Assembly (NCBI GenBank): GCA_038320885.1
Contig: JBBQER010000120.1
Coordinates: forward strand, 1-9,993
Direction: 5' to 3'
From: JBBQER01 sp038320885
GTDB lineage: Bacteria; Actinomycetota; Acidimicrobiia; IMCC26256; PALSA-610
Length of the DNA: 9,993 bases
Shown: piece by piece, positions 1-7,177 of the stretch
How the letters are laid out: the number at the start of each line of letters is the position of its first letter
Position numbering within the stretch: position 1 is the first letter of the stretch
Made by a program: the position numbers and the translations under genes
The notes under the pieces: generated by a model
The model's database searches: none
Seen by the model: the letters and a program-made list of their open reading frames with translations, nothing else
Told to the model about the DNA's origin: nothing

Positions 1-2066
1 ATGCGCACAAAGACCAGATGCGCCGCTCGGGTGACCCCTACATCGCCCACCCGCTCGGTGTCGCGATGATCCTCGCCGACCTCGGCCTCGACGACGTCAC
101 GCTCGCGGGCGCCTTGCTGCACGACGCGGTCGAGGACACCGCGCTCACGCTCGACGATCTCGTCGCCGACTTCGGTTCCGACGTGGGCGCGATCGTCGAC
201 GGCGTGACCAAGCTCGACCGCCTCGAGTTCGATTCCAAAGAGGCCCAGCAGGCCGCCACGATGCGCAAGATGCTCGTCGCGATGGCCAAGGACGTGCGCG
301 TCCTGCTGATCAAGCTCGCCGACCGCTTGCACAACATGCGCACGATCGCGTCGCTGCCGGAAGCGAAGCAGAAGCGCATCGCGCAGGAGACACTCGATAT
401 CTACGCGCCGCTGGCGCACCGGCTCGGTGTCCAGGACGTGAAGTGGCAGCTCGAGGACCTCGCGTTCGCGGTGCTGCATCCGAAGCGCTACGTCGAGATC
501 GAAGCGATGGTGCTCAACGCCGCGGGCGAGCGTGAGGCCTATCTCGATGAGGTGCTCGAGCAGGTGCGCACCCGTCTCGATCAGCTTCAGATCCGAGCCG
601 ATGTGCGGGGCCGGCCGAAGCACTATTGGTCGATCTACGAGAAGATGGTCGTGCGCGGCAAGGAATTCGACGAGATCAACGACCTCGTCGGTGTGCGCGT
701 GATCGTGGACTCGGTCAAGGACTGCTACGGCGCGTTGGGCTCGATCCACGCGCTCTGGCGACCGGTGCAGGGCCGCTTCAAGGACTACGTCGCGATGCCC
801 AAGTTCAACCTCTACCAGTCGCTGCACACGACGGTGGTCGGACCCGAGGGCGGCGCGGTCGAGTTCCAGATCCGCACCGACGAGATGCACCGCCGGGCGG
901 AGTACGGCGTGGCCGCCCACTTCGCATACAAGGAGAAGCACAACCCGACCGAAGACCTGGTGTGGCTCCAGCGCATCGTCGACTGGCAGCAGGACACCAC
1001 CGATCCCGGCGAGTTCATGCAGAGCCTGAAGATCGACCTCGAACAAGACGAGGTCTTCGTCTTCACGCCCAAGGGCCGCGTGATCACGCTGCCGACGGGC
1101 GCTACTCCGGTCGACTTCGCCTACGCGATCCACACCGAGGTCGGCCACCGGTGCATCGGCGCGCGGGTGAACGGCCGGCTCGTTCCGCTCGAATCGGCGA
1201 TGCAGTCCGGCGAGACGTGCGAGATCTTCACCAGCAAGGTCGAGGGGGCGGGCCCGAGCCGCGACTGGCTCCAGTTCGTCCAGACGCCGCGCGCCCGCTC
1301 GAAGATCCGGCAGTGGTTCTCGCGTGAGCGCCGCGTCGACGCGATCGAGACCGGCCGCGACGAGCTCATCAAGGCGCTGCGCCGCGAGGGGATGCCGGTG
1401 CAGAAGCTGGCGTCGTCGGCGGCGATGTCGAAGATCGCCGCGCAGCTCAACTACACCGACCTCGAGACGCTGTACGCCGCCATCGGCGAGGGACATCTCT
1501 CGGGCAAGGCCGTCGTGCAACGAGTACAGCGTGACCTGCGCGGCGGCGAGGAGCAGCTCCCCGTCACCGTGCAGCGCCCACCGCGTGCTCGCACCCGCGG
1601 TCATGCCGACGTCGGTGTACACGTCGAGGGGCTCGACGACGTGATGGTGCGACTCTCACGCTGCTGCACGCCGGTGCCCGGCGACGAGATCATGGGCTTC
1701 GTCACCCGCGGCCGCGGTGTCTCCGTGCACCGGACCGACTGCGCGAACGCGCTGAGCCTGCGGAGCCAGGCCGACCGCGTCATCGACGTCGAGTGGGACA
1801 ACGACTCTCCCGGCAACTATGTGGTGTCGGTGGAGATCGAGGCGCTCGACCGTTCCCGGTTGTTGCGCGATGTCGCCGACGTCCTCTCCGAGCATCACGT
1901 GAACATCCTCTCGTGCACCTCGCAGACGCAGGCCGACCGGATCGCGCGGCTGCGGTTCGAGTTCGAGCTCGCCGATCCGGGGCACCTCCACTCGATCCTC
2001 CTGGCGGTCAAACGGGTCGGATCGGTCTACGAAGCGTCGCGAGTGCTCCCGGGCGCGCGGAGCTGA
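1..2066 (+). CDS. rel: Bifunctional (p)ppGpp synthetase/hydrolase (RelA/SpoT homologue), 5'-truncated
   Basis: Makes and degrades the stringent-response alarmone (p)ppGpp in the cytoplasm, probably ribosome-associated. The frame is open to the window edge: the codons before the ATG at 18 read AHKDQ and run into the conserved RRSGDPYIAHP stretch, so that Met is internal and the true start is upstream. Counting from that Met, the HD hydrolase has H11, H35-D36, E39-D40 and DRLHN (102-106), an intact metal-binding set. The synthetase has GRPKHYWSIYEKM (198-210), DLVGVRV with catalytic-type D222, RFKD (253-256), YQSLHT (266-271) and VEFQIRT with E282. RFKD is the basic RxKD form typical of bifunctional enzymes; RelA-only enzymes carry an acidic version. 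Then come TGS (about 345-406), the Cys-Cys/HRTDC region (549-575) and a C-terminal ACT domain (about 600-676). Actinobacterial Rel is usually 750-840 residues, so roughly 60-150 are missing. Confidence 0.96.
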   Translation, partial: AHKDQMRRSGDPYIAHPLGVAMILADLGLDDVTLAGALLHDAVEDTALTLDDLVADFGSDVGAIVDGVTKLDRLEFDSKEAQQAATMRKMLVAMAKDVRVLLIKLADRLHNMRTIASLPEAKQKRIAQETLDIYAPLAHRLGVQDVKWQLEDLAFAVLHPKRYVEIEAMVLNAAGEREAYLDEVLEQVRTRLDQLQIRADVRGRPKHYWSIYEKMVVRGKEFDEINDLVGVRVIVDSVKDCYGALGSIHALWRPVQGRFKDYVAMPKFNLYQSLHTTVVGPEGGAVEFQIRTDEMHRRAEYGVAAHFAYKEKHNPTEDLVWLQRIVDWQQDTTDPGEFMQSLKIDLEQDEVFVFTPKGRVITLPTGATPVDFAYAIHTEVGHRCIGARVNGRLVPLESAMQSGETCEIFTSKVEGAGPSRDWLQFVQTPRARSKIRQWFSRERRVDAIETGRDELIKALRREGMPVQKLASSAAMSKIAAQLNYTDLETLYAAIGEGHLSGKAVVQRVQRDLRGGEEQLPVTVQRPPRARTRGHADVGVHVEGLDDVMVRLSRCCTPVPGDEIMGFVTRGRGVSVHRTDCANALSLRSQADRVIDVEWDNDSPGNYVVSVEIEALDRSRLLRDVADVLSEHHVNILSCTSQTQADRIARLRFEFELADPGHLHSILLAVKRVGSVYEASRVLPGARS

Positions 2067-2148
2067 TCGGCACCCTTTCCGGCGCCCGAGCGCGGCAGAA
2101 CCCAACCCGGACTTCAGAATTCGCCCGTACCGGCCGACTTCTAGAGGC

Positions 2149-3558
2149 ATGCAGCGGCCCTCTCGGGTGCGGCAACCACCGCACCGATCACGGGCCCTTC
2201 GCGAAACGCGGGGGGTCGGCTCCGACGCGGGCTTCACGATCATCGAGGTCGTCGTCGCGTCGACGCTGCTCGTGGTCTCGTTCCTGGCCGCCGCCGCGCT
2301 GTACGAGTCGGGGACCTCGATATCGGGTGACACCCGGCTGCGGGTGGTCGCCGCCCAGATCGCGGCGTCGGCAATCGAGAAGGTCCGCGGGCCGGCCGCC
2401 GATCCGGCGCGCTTCACCTCGTCGATCATCCCCGGCACGACGGTGACGACCCAGCTGGTGAACGGGCTCAAGTTCACGCTGACCCAGGAGATGCAATGGG
2501 TCGCGCAGTCGGCGACCACGAGCGCGTGCGACAGCGGTGGCCTGGGGAGCAACGGGATCCTGCAGGTCAGCGAGTCGGTCACGTGGGCGGGTGCCGGCGG
2601 TACCGCACCGGTGGAATCGGTCACGACGCTCGCGCCGCCCGCCGGCGCCTATTCGTCCGCGACGGGATCGATCGCGGCCAAGGTGCTCGACGCCGCGGGA
2701 TTGCCCCAGGACAATGTCCAGGTTTCGATCTCGGGCCCGAGCTCGCAGTCGCAGGCAACGACGTCCGAAGGATGTGCGTTCTTTGCCTACCTGACGCCGG
2801 GCGCCTACACCGTGTCGGTAACCGCGGGCACCGGAGTCAGTGACCAGCAGCAGCTCGTGCCGAGCCAGGGCACGTCGGTGACCGTCGGGCAGACCGCCTC
2901 GTTGTCGTTCAACTACGACACCGCGGCGACGATCACGATCACGGGATGGTCGGGCACGGTCTCGACGCCGGCCACCAACATTCCCATCGGGACCGGTAAC
3001 TCCGCGCTCACCCCGTACCGCATGTACTCCTACGCCGCGGGTACGACAACCCTGACGCCGCTGTTCCCGTCGCCGAGCGGGTACACGGTGTTCGCCGGGA
3101 ACTGCACCGACAACAACCCGGTCGGCCTCGACACGACGAACAACGTCTTCTACATCAACCCGGGCACGAGCCCGGTGTCGGTGACGGCCGGCGGCACGAC
3201 CTTGGCGACGATCCCGCTCTACGACATTCCCGTAAAAGTCGTGAACTCGACTGGGGTCGTCCAGCCCAACGCGGTCGTCACCGCGACCGAGACGACGTCG
3301 AACCCGTCGCCCTACAACGCGGTATGCACGAGTGGTGCCGGCAGTGGGTCCGCGCCGACGCTCGGCATGGTCACGACCAATGCTGCGGGAACGAGCACGA
3401 CCGCGATGCCGCTCGGCCACTGGTCGATCAAGGCCGTCGTCGGGCCGAAGCAGGGCATCACAAAGATCTGGCGCGAGATCACGGGCGTGTTCGCAACGAC
3501 AGCAACCGGAGCCGCCACGGGAAGCGCGCTCGCGACGGTCACAGTGACCGTGATATGA
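2149..3558 (+). CDS. Prepilin-type protein with two carboxypeptidase-regulatory/Cna-B-like modules
   Basis: Predicted type IV pilus (or pseudopilus) subunit of 469 residues. A basic 28-residue leader ends in DAG, followed by FTIIEVVVAS: cleavage by prepilin peptidase is expected after G28, and E33 is the conserved Glu+5 of the mature protein. The hydrophobic N-terminal helix spans about 29-52. The ectodomain is unusually large: after a pilin-like part (to about 165) come two predicted beta-sandwich modules, about 173-225 (AAKVLDAAGLPQDNVQVSI ... TPGAYTVSV) and about 360-432 (PVKVVNSTGVVQPNAVVTA ... GHWSIKAV), resembling the carboxypeptidase regulatory-like/Cna-B fold. Cys127, 209, 319 and 393 could form two disulfides. 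It is probably secreted and surface exposed. The ATG has AGAGG only 1 base upstream, so GTG at 2167 is an alternative start. The stop overlaps the next gene by 4 bp. Role at the pilus tip or in adhesion is inference. Confidence 0.85.
   Translation: MQRPSRVRQPPHRSRALRETRGVGSDAGFTIIEVVVASTLLVVSFLAAAALYESGTSISGDTRLRVVAAQIAASAIEKVRGPAADPARFTSSIIPGTTVTTQLVNGLKFTLTQEMQWVAQSATTSACDSGGLGSNGILQVSESVTWAGAGGTAPVESVTTLAPPAGAYSSATGSIAAKVLDAAGLPQDNVQVSISGPSSQSQATTSEGCAFFAYLTPGAYTVSVTAGTGVSDQQQLVPSQGTSVTVGQTASLSFNYDTAATITITGWSGTVSTPATNIPIGTGNSALTPYRMYSYAAGTTTLTPLFPSPSGYTVFAGNCTDNNPVGLDTTNNVFYINPGTSPVSVTAGGTTLATIPLYDIPVKVVNSTGVVQPNAVVTATETTSNPSPYNAVCTSGAGSGSAPTLGMVTTNAAGTSTTAMPLGHWSIKAVVGPKQGITKIWREITGVFATTATGAATGSALATVTVTVI
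3535..3551. promoter_or_regulatory. 17-bp palindrome just upstream of the second pilin start
   Basis: ACGGTCAC and GTGACCGT form a perfect 8-bp inverted repeat around a single A, in the last codons of the first pilin gene and ending 3 bases before the next gene's ATG (3555). In mRNA it could form a 7-bp stem with a 3-base loop over the initiation region, which would make translation of the second gene depend on ribosomes arriving from the first. The same bases encode an alternating TVTVTV beta-strand, so it may be a by-product of codon choice. Function is inference. Confidence 0.35.
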
Positions 3559-4211
3559 CCCGCACGGTCCGCGCTCTCGGGCGCCGTCGCGACGAGGGGG
3601 GCTACACGCTCATCGAGACCATGGTCGCGATGATGCTGTTGTCGGTCGTGATCGCGGCCGCCTTCGGCGTGGTCTCGGTCATGCAGCGCGGCGCGGTGAC
3701 GACGACGAACCGGTTCACCGCCGAAGGTGAAGCGCAGACCATCGCCGACCGCATCTCGAAGGACATTCGCGCCGCGGTCGCGACGTCGGTAACCGGCGCG
3801 GCCTTCGCCTCGGCCGACGTGAACGACGTGACCTTCTACGCGAGCCTCGCCGATCCCCTCGGCCCGACGAAGCTGCGCGCGTACGTCACGCAGCTGGGCA
3901 CGACGAACGTGTACTTGTTCCACGAGGACTCCACTGCGCCGAACGCAGGCGGAAGTTCCGGCAACTACACGTACCCGGCGACCGCCACGACTCGCATCGA
4001 CGGCAAGTACCTCGACACGACCCAGCCGATCTTCTCCTACTTCGACTCCGACGGCACCCCGATCGCGACGCCGATCACGACCACGGCGAACCTGCGCAGC
4101 ATCAACAGCGTCGGTATCAACGTGCGTGTGCGTGTGAACCCGAAAGCGCCGATCGTCGTGATCAACACCACCGTCCACGTTCGCAACGTCGACTACAACC
4201 CCGACAACTGA
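3555..4211 (+). CDS. PilW/PulJ-like minor pilin, class III prepilin signal
   Basis: Predicted minor pilin of 218 residues. The short charged leader MTRTVRALGRRRDEGG is followed by YTLIETMVAMMLLSVV: cleavage after G16, with E21 as mature Glu+5, and a hydrophobic helix about 17-40. The remainder resembles the PilW/PulJ type, with a helical stretch (EGEAQTIADRISKDIRAAV) and a late FSYFDSDGTPI ... LRSINSVGINVRVRVNP segment typical of that group. There are no cysteines, unlike its two neighbours. The frame is open far upstream (to 3324), but the ATG at 3555 is chosen because it places the prepilin leader correctly and overlaps the preceding stop as ATGA, the usual sign of translational coupling. 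The 12-bp gap to the next gene supports one transcript. Probably sits with its neighbours in a priming or tip complex; that role is inferred from the family. Confidence 0.85.
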   Translation: MTRTVRALGRRRDEGGYTLIETMVAMMLLSVVIAAAFGVVSVMQRGAVTTTNRFTAEGEAQTIADRISKDIRAAVATSVTGAAFASADVNDVTFYASLADPLGPTKLRAYVTQLGTTNVYLFHEDSTAPNAGGSSGNYTYPATATTRIDGKYLDTTQPIFSYFDSDGTPIATPITTTANLRSINSVGINVRVRVNPKAPIVVINTTVHVRNVDYNPDN

Positions 4212-4223
4212 GCCGATGGCCGA

Positions 4224-5828
4224 GTGATGATGACCCACCGCAGGAACGCCCACCGCAGCCGTTCGAGGATCGTTCGCGACGAAGCCGGGATCGCGATGAT
4301 CATCGTGATGGCGGTCGTCATGCTGCTCACGCTGATCCCCCTCGCGATCTTCACGCAGTCGCTCCAGCAGCTCCCGCTCGCGCGCCACGACCAGGACCAC
4401 GAGGCGGCGCTGGCCGCGGCCGAAGCCGGTGTCGACGATTATCTCAACCGGTTGAACCAGAACAGCAACTACTGGTCCTACAACGCGGCCAACCTGCCGG
4501 GCGACGGCAACCAGGCCTTCACGAGCTTCGTCAATGTTGCCGGTCCGACTCCCAACAAGGAGACCTTCCGCTACACGCCCGACACGACGAAGACACCCAG
4601 TAGCGGCACGATCTACCTCACGACGACGGGCAAGTCGCGCAACGTGATGCGCACGGTCAAGGTCGCCATCCGGCGCCAGGGCTTCCTCGACTTCCTCTAC
4701 CTGACCGACTTCGAGATCATCGACCCCGCGCTGTCGGGTAGCCCGAGCTCGTGCCAGTACAAGGCGTGGCAATGGAACTCGAGCCGTAACGCCTACGGGC
4801 CCAACCCGTCGACCTGCAGCATCGTCTACTGGACCGACTCGGCCGCGCTCAACGGTCCCGTGCACACCAATGACGGGCTCTACGTGTGCGGTTCGCCCGA
4901 CTTCAACGGCGACACCGACACGTACTACAACTCGCCAACGAGCCAGAGCGTGGCGGGAAGCACGAGCTTCGGCGGCCCCAACACGGTGCTGAATCCGCTC
5001 GGCTGTACGAACTCGCCGTTCTTCAACCGCAACAACGATCCCGCCAGCGGCGCGAACCTGCCGTTCCCGCCCGCGAACACGTCGATTCGCACCCAGGCCG
5101 ACGGGGCGCTGGGTGGAACGGGTTGTCTGTACACGGGCCCGACCACGATCACGTTGCACAACTCGGGCAACGTGGGCCAGATGGATGTGGTGAGCCCGCT
5201 CACGAAGGTCACGAACGCCGGCTGTGCGCCCGGCACCAACCGCAGCTTGCCGGCCAACGGCGTGATCTACGTGCAGACGGTGCCGAGCTCGAGCGCCAAC
5301 CCGAACTACGGGGCATGCAGCGGCGCGGGATGCAACGGTGACGCGAGCGTCCTCGGCACGCTGGCGGGTCAGCTCACGATCGCCGCGCAGAACGACATCA
5401 TCATCAAGGACGACGTGCTGTACCACGTGTACCCGGGCGGTACCGACGTGCTCGGGCTCGTGGCGAACAACGACGTCGCGATCTACCACCCGACGAGCGG
5501 CAGCCCCGCGACCAACCAGGCCGGTTCGATCACCGACCCCGTCGTCGACGCCGCGATCATGGCGCTCGCGCACTCGTTCTACGTACAGAACTGGTCCAAG
5601 GGCGCGCCGCTCGGTTCCCTCACGGTCAACGGTGTGATCACGCAGGAGTACCGCGGCGCGGTGGGCACGTTCTCGGGCTCGCCGCCGGTCATCCAGACCG
5701 GTTACAACAAGAACTACAGCTACGACACCCGGCTCAAGTATCTGAGCCCGCCGTACTTCCTCAGCCCGACCCAGTCGGCGTGGCAACGAATTGCGTATTC
5801 GGAGTTGAAGCCGACCGCGACGCCCTGA
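4224..5828 (+). CDS. PilX-like pilus assembly protein with long cysteine-containing beta-rich C-terminal region
   Basis: Predicted membrane-anchored pilus accessory protein of 534 residues. After a basic leader rich in Arg and His comes DEAGIAMIIVMAVVMLLTLI (19-38), a PilX N-terminal-type helix extending to about residue 44. No Glu is found at mature +5 (I23-A-M-I-I27), as is usual for PilX/GspK-like subunits. Residues 150-235 include FLYLTDFEIIDP and WTDSAALNGPVHTNDGLYVC, and 374-422 include LTIAAQNDIIIKDDVLY and LGLVANNDVAIYHP, repeating strands suggesting a beta-helix or DUF4900-like passenger; this family assignment is from memory. Eight Cys (177, 198, 222, 261, 301, 334, 365, 370) could make four disulfides, fitting an exported protein. 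Three consecutive in-frame starts exist (GTG 4224, ATG 4227, ATG 4230); residues are counted from 4224, though an ATG may be the real start. It closes the three-gene pilin cassette. Confidence 0.8.
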   Translation: MMMTHRRNAHRSRSRIVRDEAGIAMIIVMAVVMLLTLIPLAIFTQSLQQLPLARHDQDHEAALAAAEAGVDDYLNRLNQNSNYWSYNAANLPGDGNQAFTSFVNVAGPTPNKETFRYTPDTTKTPSSGTIYLTTTGKSRNVMRTVKVAIRRQGFLDFLYLTDFEIIDPALSGSPSSCQYKAWQWNSSRNAYGPNPSTCSIVYWTDSAALNGPVHTNDGLYVCGSPDFNGDTDTYYNSPTSQSVAGSTSFGGPNTVLNPLGCTNSPFFNRNNDPASGANLPFPPANTSIRTQADGALGGTGCLYTGPTTITLHNSGNVGQMDVVSPLTKVTNAGCAPGTNRSLPANGVIYVQTVPSSSANPNYGACSGAGCNGDASVLGTLAGQLTIAAQNDIIIKDDVLYHVYPGGTDVLGLVANNDVAIYHPTSGSPATNQAGSITDPVVDAAIMALAHSFYVQNWSKGAPLGSLTVNGVITQEYRGAVGTFSGSPPVIQTGYNKNYSYDTRLKYLSPPYFLSPTQSAWQRIAYSELKPTATP

Positions 5829-5867
5829 ACGGGTAGCGAACGCGACACCCGATCGGGGAGAATGATC

Positions 5868-5884
5868 GGCCGGTCGCGGCGGCC
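5868..5884 (+). terminator. Possible weak hairpin after the pilin cassette
   Basis: GGCCG and CGGCC (5868-5872 and 5880-5884) form a 5-bp GC stem with a 7-base loop, 40 bp after the PilX-like stop, followed only by TTCTCGCT and not by a proper T-run. It could help end the pilin transcript before hisS. In DNA this GC-rich such stems arise by chance, so confidence is low. Confidence 0.2.
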
Positions 5885-5891
5885 TTCTCGC

Positions 5892-5897
5892 TACGAT
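5892..5897 (+). promoter_or_regulatory. Candidate -10 box (TACGAT) giving a near-leaderless hisS mRNA
   Basis: TACGAT fits the actinobacterial TANNNT -10 pattern and stands 8 bases before the hisS ATG at 5906, so transcription would begin at about 5904-5906, at or next to the start codon. No Shine-Dalgarno sequence precedes hisS, which fits leaderless initiation, common in actinobacteria. I see no convincing -35. The box separates hisS-aspS transcription from the pilin cassette. Confidence 0.45.
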
Positions 5898-5905
5898 GAC
5901 CGCGC

Positions 5906-7177
5906 ATGCCCGGCGACCGAGACGTTTTTCGCGCGCCGATCGGCACCCACGACGTCCTGCCCCCCGAATCCGAGCGGTGGGAGGCGCTCGTCGCCGCCTT
6001 CGCGGCGCGAGCGCGGCGCGCCGGATTCGGCATGCTCGTCACGCCGATCTTCGAGCACATCGAGGTCGTGCAGAAGCTGGGCTCGACCACTGACGTCGTC
6101 AGCAAGGAGATGTACGACTTCGACGACAAGGCCGGCCGCCGTCTCGCGCTGCGTGCTGACGGCACCGCCTCGGTGGCGCGCGCGTTCGCCCAGCACCAGC
6201 CCGTCACGCCGTGGAAGGTTTGGTACGTCGCTCCGAACTTCCGCTACGAGCGTCCGCAGAAGGGCCGCTACCGCCAGCACTGGCAGGTCGGCGTCGAGGT
6301 GCTCGGCGTCGACGACGCCACCGTCGACATCGAGGTGATCGCGCTCGCGCACGGCTTCTACCGCGAGGATCTCGGCCTGCACCGGTTCCGCCTGCTCGTG
6401 AACTCCATGGGCGACGCGGAGACGCGGAGCCGGTACCGAGAGGTGCTGCTCGGCTACTGGCGCGCGCACGCGGAGGTTCTGGGTGGCGAGATGGAGCGAG
6501 CCGAAGCCAACCCGCTACGCATCCTCGACTCGAAGCACGCCGACTGGCAGGACATGATCGACGCTGCCCCCCAGATCGGCGACTACCTCACCGACGAGTC
6601 CGCGTCTGATTTCGAAACGGTGCAGCAGGGGCTGCACGCGCTCGGCATCCACTTCGAGATCGAGCCCCGGCTCGTGCGCGGCCTCGACTACTACACCGGC
6701 ACCACCTTCGAGTTCCAGAGCGACGCGCTCGACGGCGCGCAGAACGCGATCGGCGGCGGCGGCCGGTACGACGGGCTCGTCGAGCAGATGGGCGGCAAGC
6801 CGACGCCCGGCATCGGGTTCGGCATCGGGATCGAGCGCGTGCTCATCGCGTGCGACGGCGAAGGGGTGTTCGGCGCGCCGGCCCCCGCGATCGACGTGTT
6901 CGTGATCGACATCGTCGGTGGCATCGCCGGGGTGACGCTGCTGAGCGAGCTCCGGACCGCAGGACTGTCCGCCGATCGGGCCTACGGAAACCGATCCGCA
7001 AAAAAACAGTGGGCGGCGGCAGATCGCGCTGGTGCACGATGGGGCGTGATGCTCGGGCCGCGCGAGTTAGCCGGTGGAAAGGTCGCGGTGAAAGATCTCG
7101 CGAGTGGTGTGCAGGAAGACATTGCCCGCGCCGAGGTGTCGGCCTGGCTGCGAATGAAAAAGGACGAGTCCGACTGA
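5906..7177 (+). CDS. hisS: Histidyl-tRNA synthetase
   Basis: Class II aminoacyl-tRNA synthetase that charges tRNA(His) with histidine in the cytoplasm; 423 residues, the normal bacterial length. It opens with PIGTHDVLPPES (11-22). Motif 2 region is VAPNFRYERPQKGRYRQHWQ (108-127). The two histidine-specific signatures are present: VRGLDYYTGTTFEF (257-270) and, before motif 3, GGGGRYDGL (283-291). Motif 3 is PGIGFGIGIERVL (301-313). The C-terminal anticodon-binding domain (about 328-415) includes NRSAKKQ and GARWGVMLG. The usual LRPEGT segment reads LRADGT here (82-87), so the amino-acid-contacting Glu is replaced by Asp. The ATG at 5906 has no Shine-Dalgarno but a close -10 box, suggesting a leaderless message. 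The stop TGA shares its last base with the aspS start, so the two genes form an operon. A run of seven A lies at 7000-7006 in an otherwise GC-rich frame. Confidence 0.97.
   Translation: MPGDRDVFRAPIGTHDVLPPESERWEALVAAFAARARRAGFGMLVTPIFEHIEVVQKLGSTTDVVSKEMYDFDDKAGRRLALRADGTASVARAFAQHQPVTPWKVWYVAPNFRYERPQKGRYRQHWQVGVEVLGVDDATVDIEVIALAHGFYREDLGLHRFRLLVNSMGDAETRSRYREVLLGYWRAHAEVLGGEMERAEANPLRILDSKHADWQDMIDAAPQIGDYLTDESASDFETVQQGLHALGIHFEIEPRLVRGLDYYTGTTFEFQSDALDGAQNAIGGGGRYDGLVEQMGGKPTPGIGFGIGIERVLIACDGEGVFGAPAPAIDVFVIDIVGGIAGVTLLSELRTAGLSADRAYGNRSAKKQWAAADRAGARWGVMLGPRELAGGKVAVKDLASGVQEDIARAEVSAWLRMKKDESD
7000..7006 (+). other. A-AAA-AAA slippery heptamer in hisS
   Basis: The hisS codons GCA AAA AAA CAG (A365-K-K-Q368) contain seven consecutive A in the X-XXY-YYZ arrangement known to favour -1 ribosomal slippage and transcriptional slippage in bacteria. 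The -1 frame from 7006 has no stop and joins the aspS frame 57 codons later. Only a weak 4-bp stem (7035-7038 with 7045-7048) lies downstream and no clear upstream Shine-Dalgarno-like stimulator is seen, so use of the site is unproven. Confidence 0.35.

Noticed and set aside
18..20. ATG at 18 as the start of rel
   Set aside because: The frame is open to the window edge and the preceding codons continue the conserved HD-domain start, so the Met is internal.
2067..2148. Terminator or promoter between rel and the first pilin gene
   Set aside because: I found no stable stem with a T-run and no convincing -35/-10 pair in these 82 bases.
2117..2152. EcoRI, XbaI and SphI sites close together, resembling a cloning prefix (GAATTCGC ... 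CTTCTAGAG)
   Set aside because: It resembles a BioBrick-type prefix only if 7 bp and 1 bp are removed, and natural-looking sequence with matching genes continues on both sides. Most likely coincidence; read-level checking would settle it.
3324..3554. Upstream extension of the second pilin gene to ATG 3324
   Set aside because: It would put 77 unrelated residues before a perfect prepilin leader. The ATG at 3555 with the ATGA overlap is the better start.
3312..5786. Long reverse-strand open frame (824 codons) across the pilin genes
   Set aside because: Its product is low-complexity Arg/Val/Asp-rich text typical of an antisense shadow frame at high GC. The forward frames carry clear prepilin signals and domain resemblance.
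6850..7176. Upstream extension of aspS to ATG 6850
   Set aside because: The extra 109 residues are an Arg-rich shadow of hisS. AspRS family resemblance begins at 7177. The open frame is noted only for the frameshift finding.
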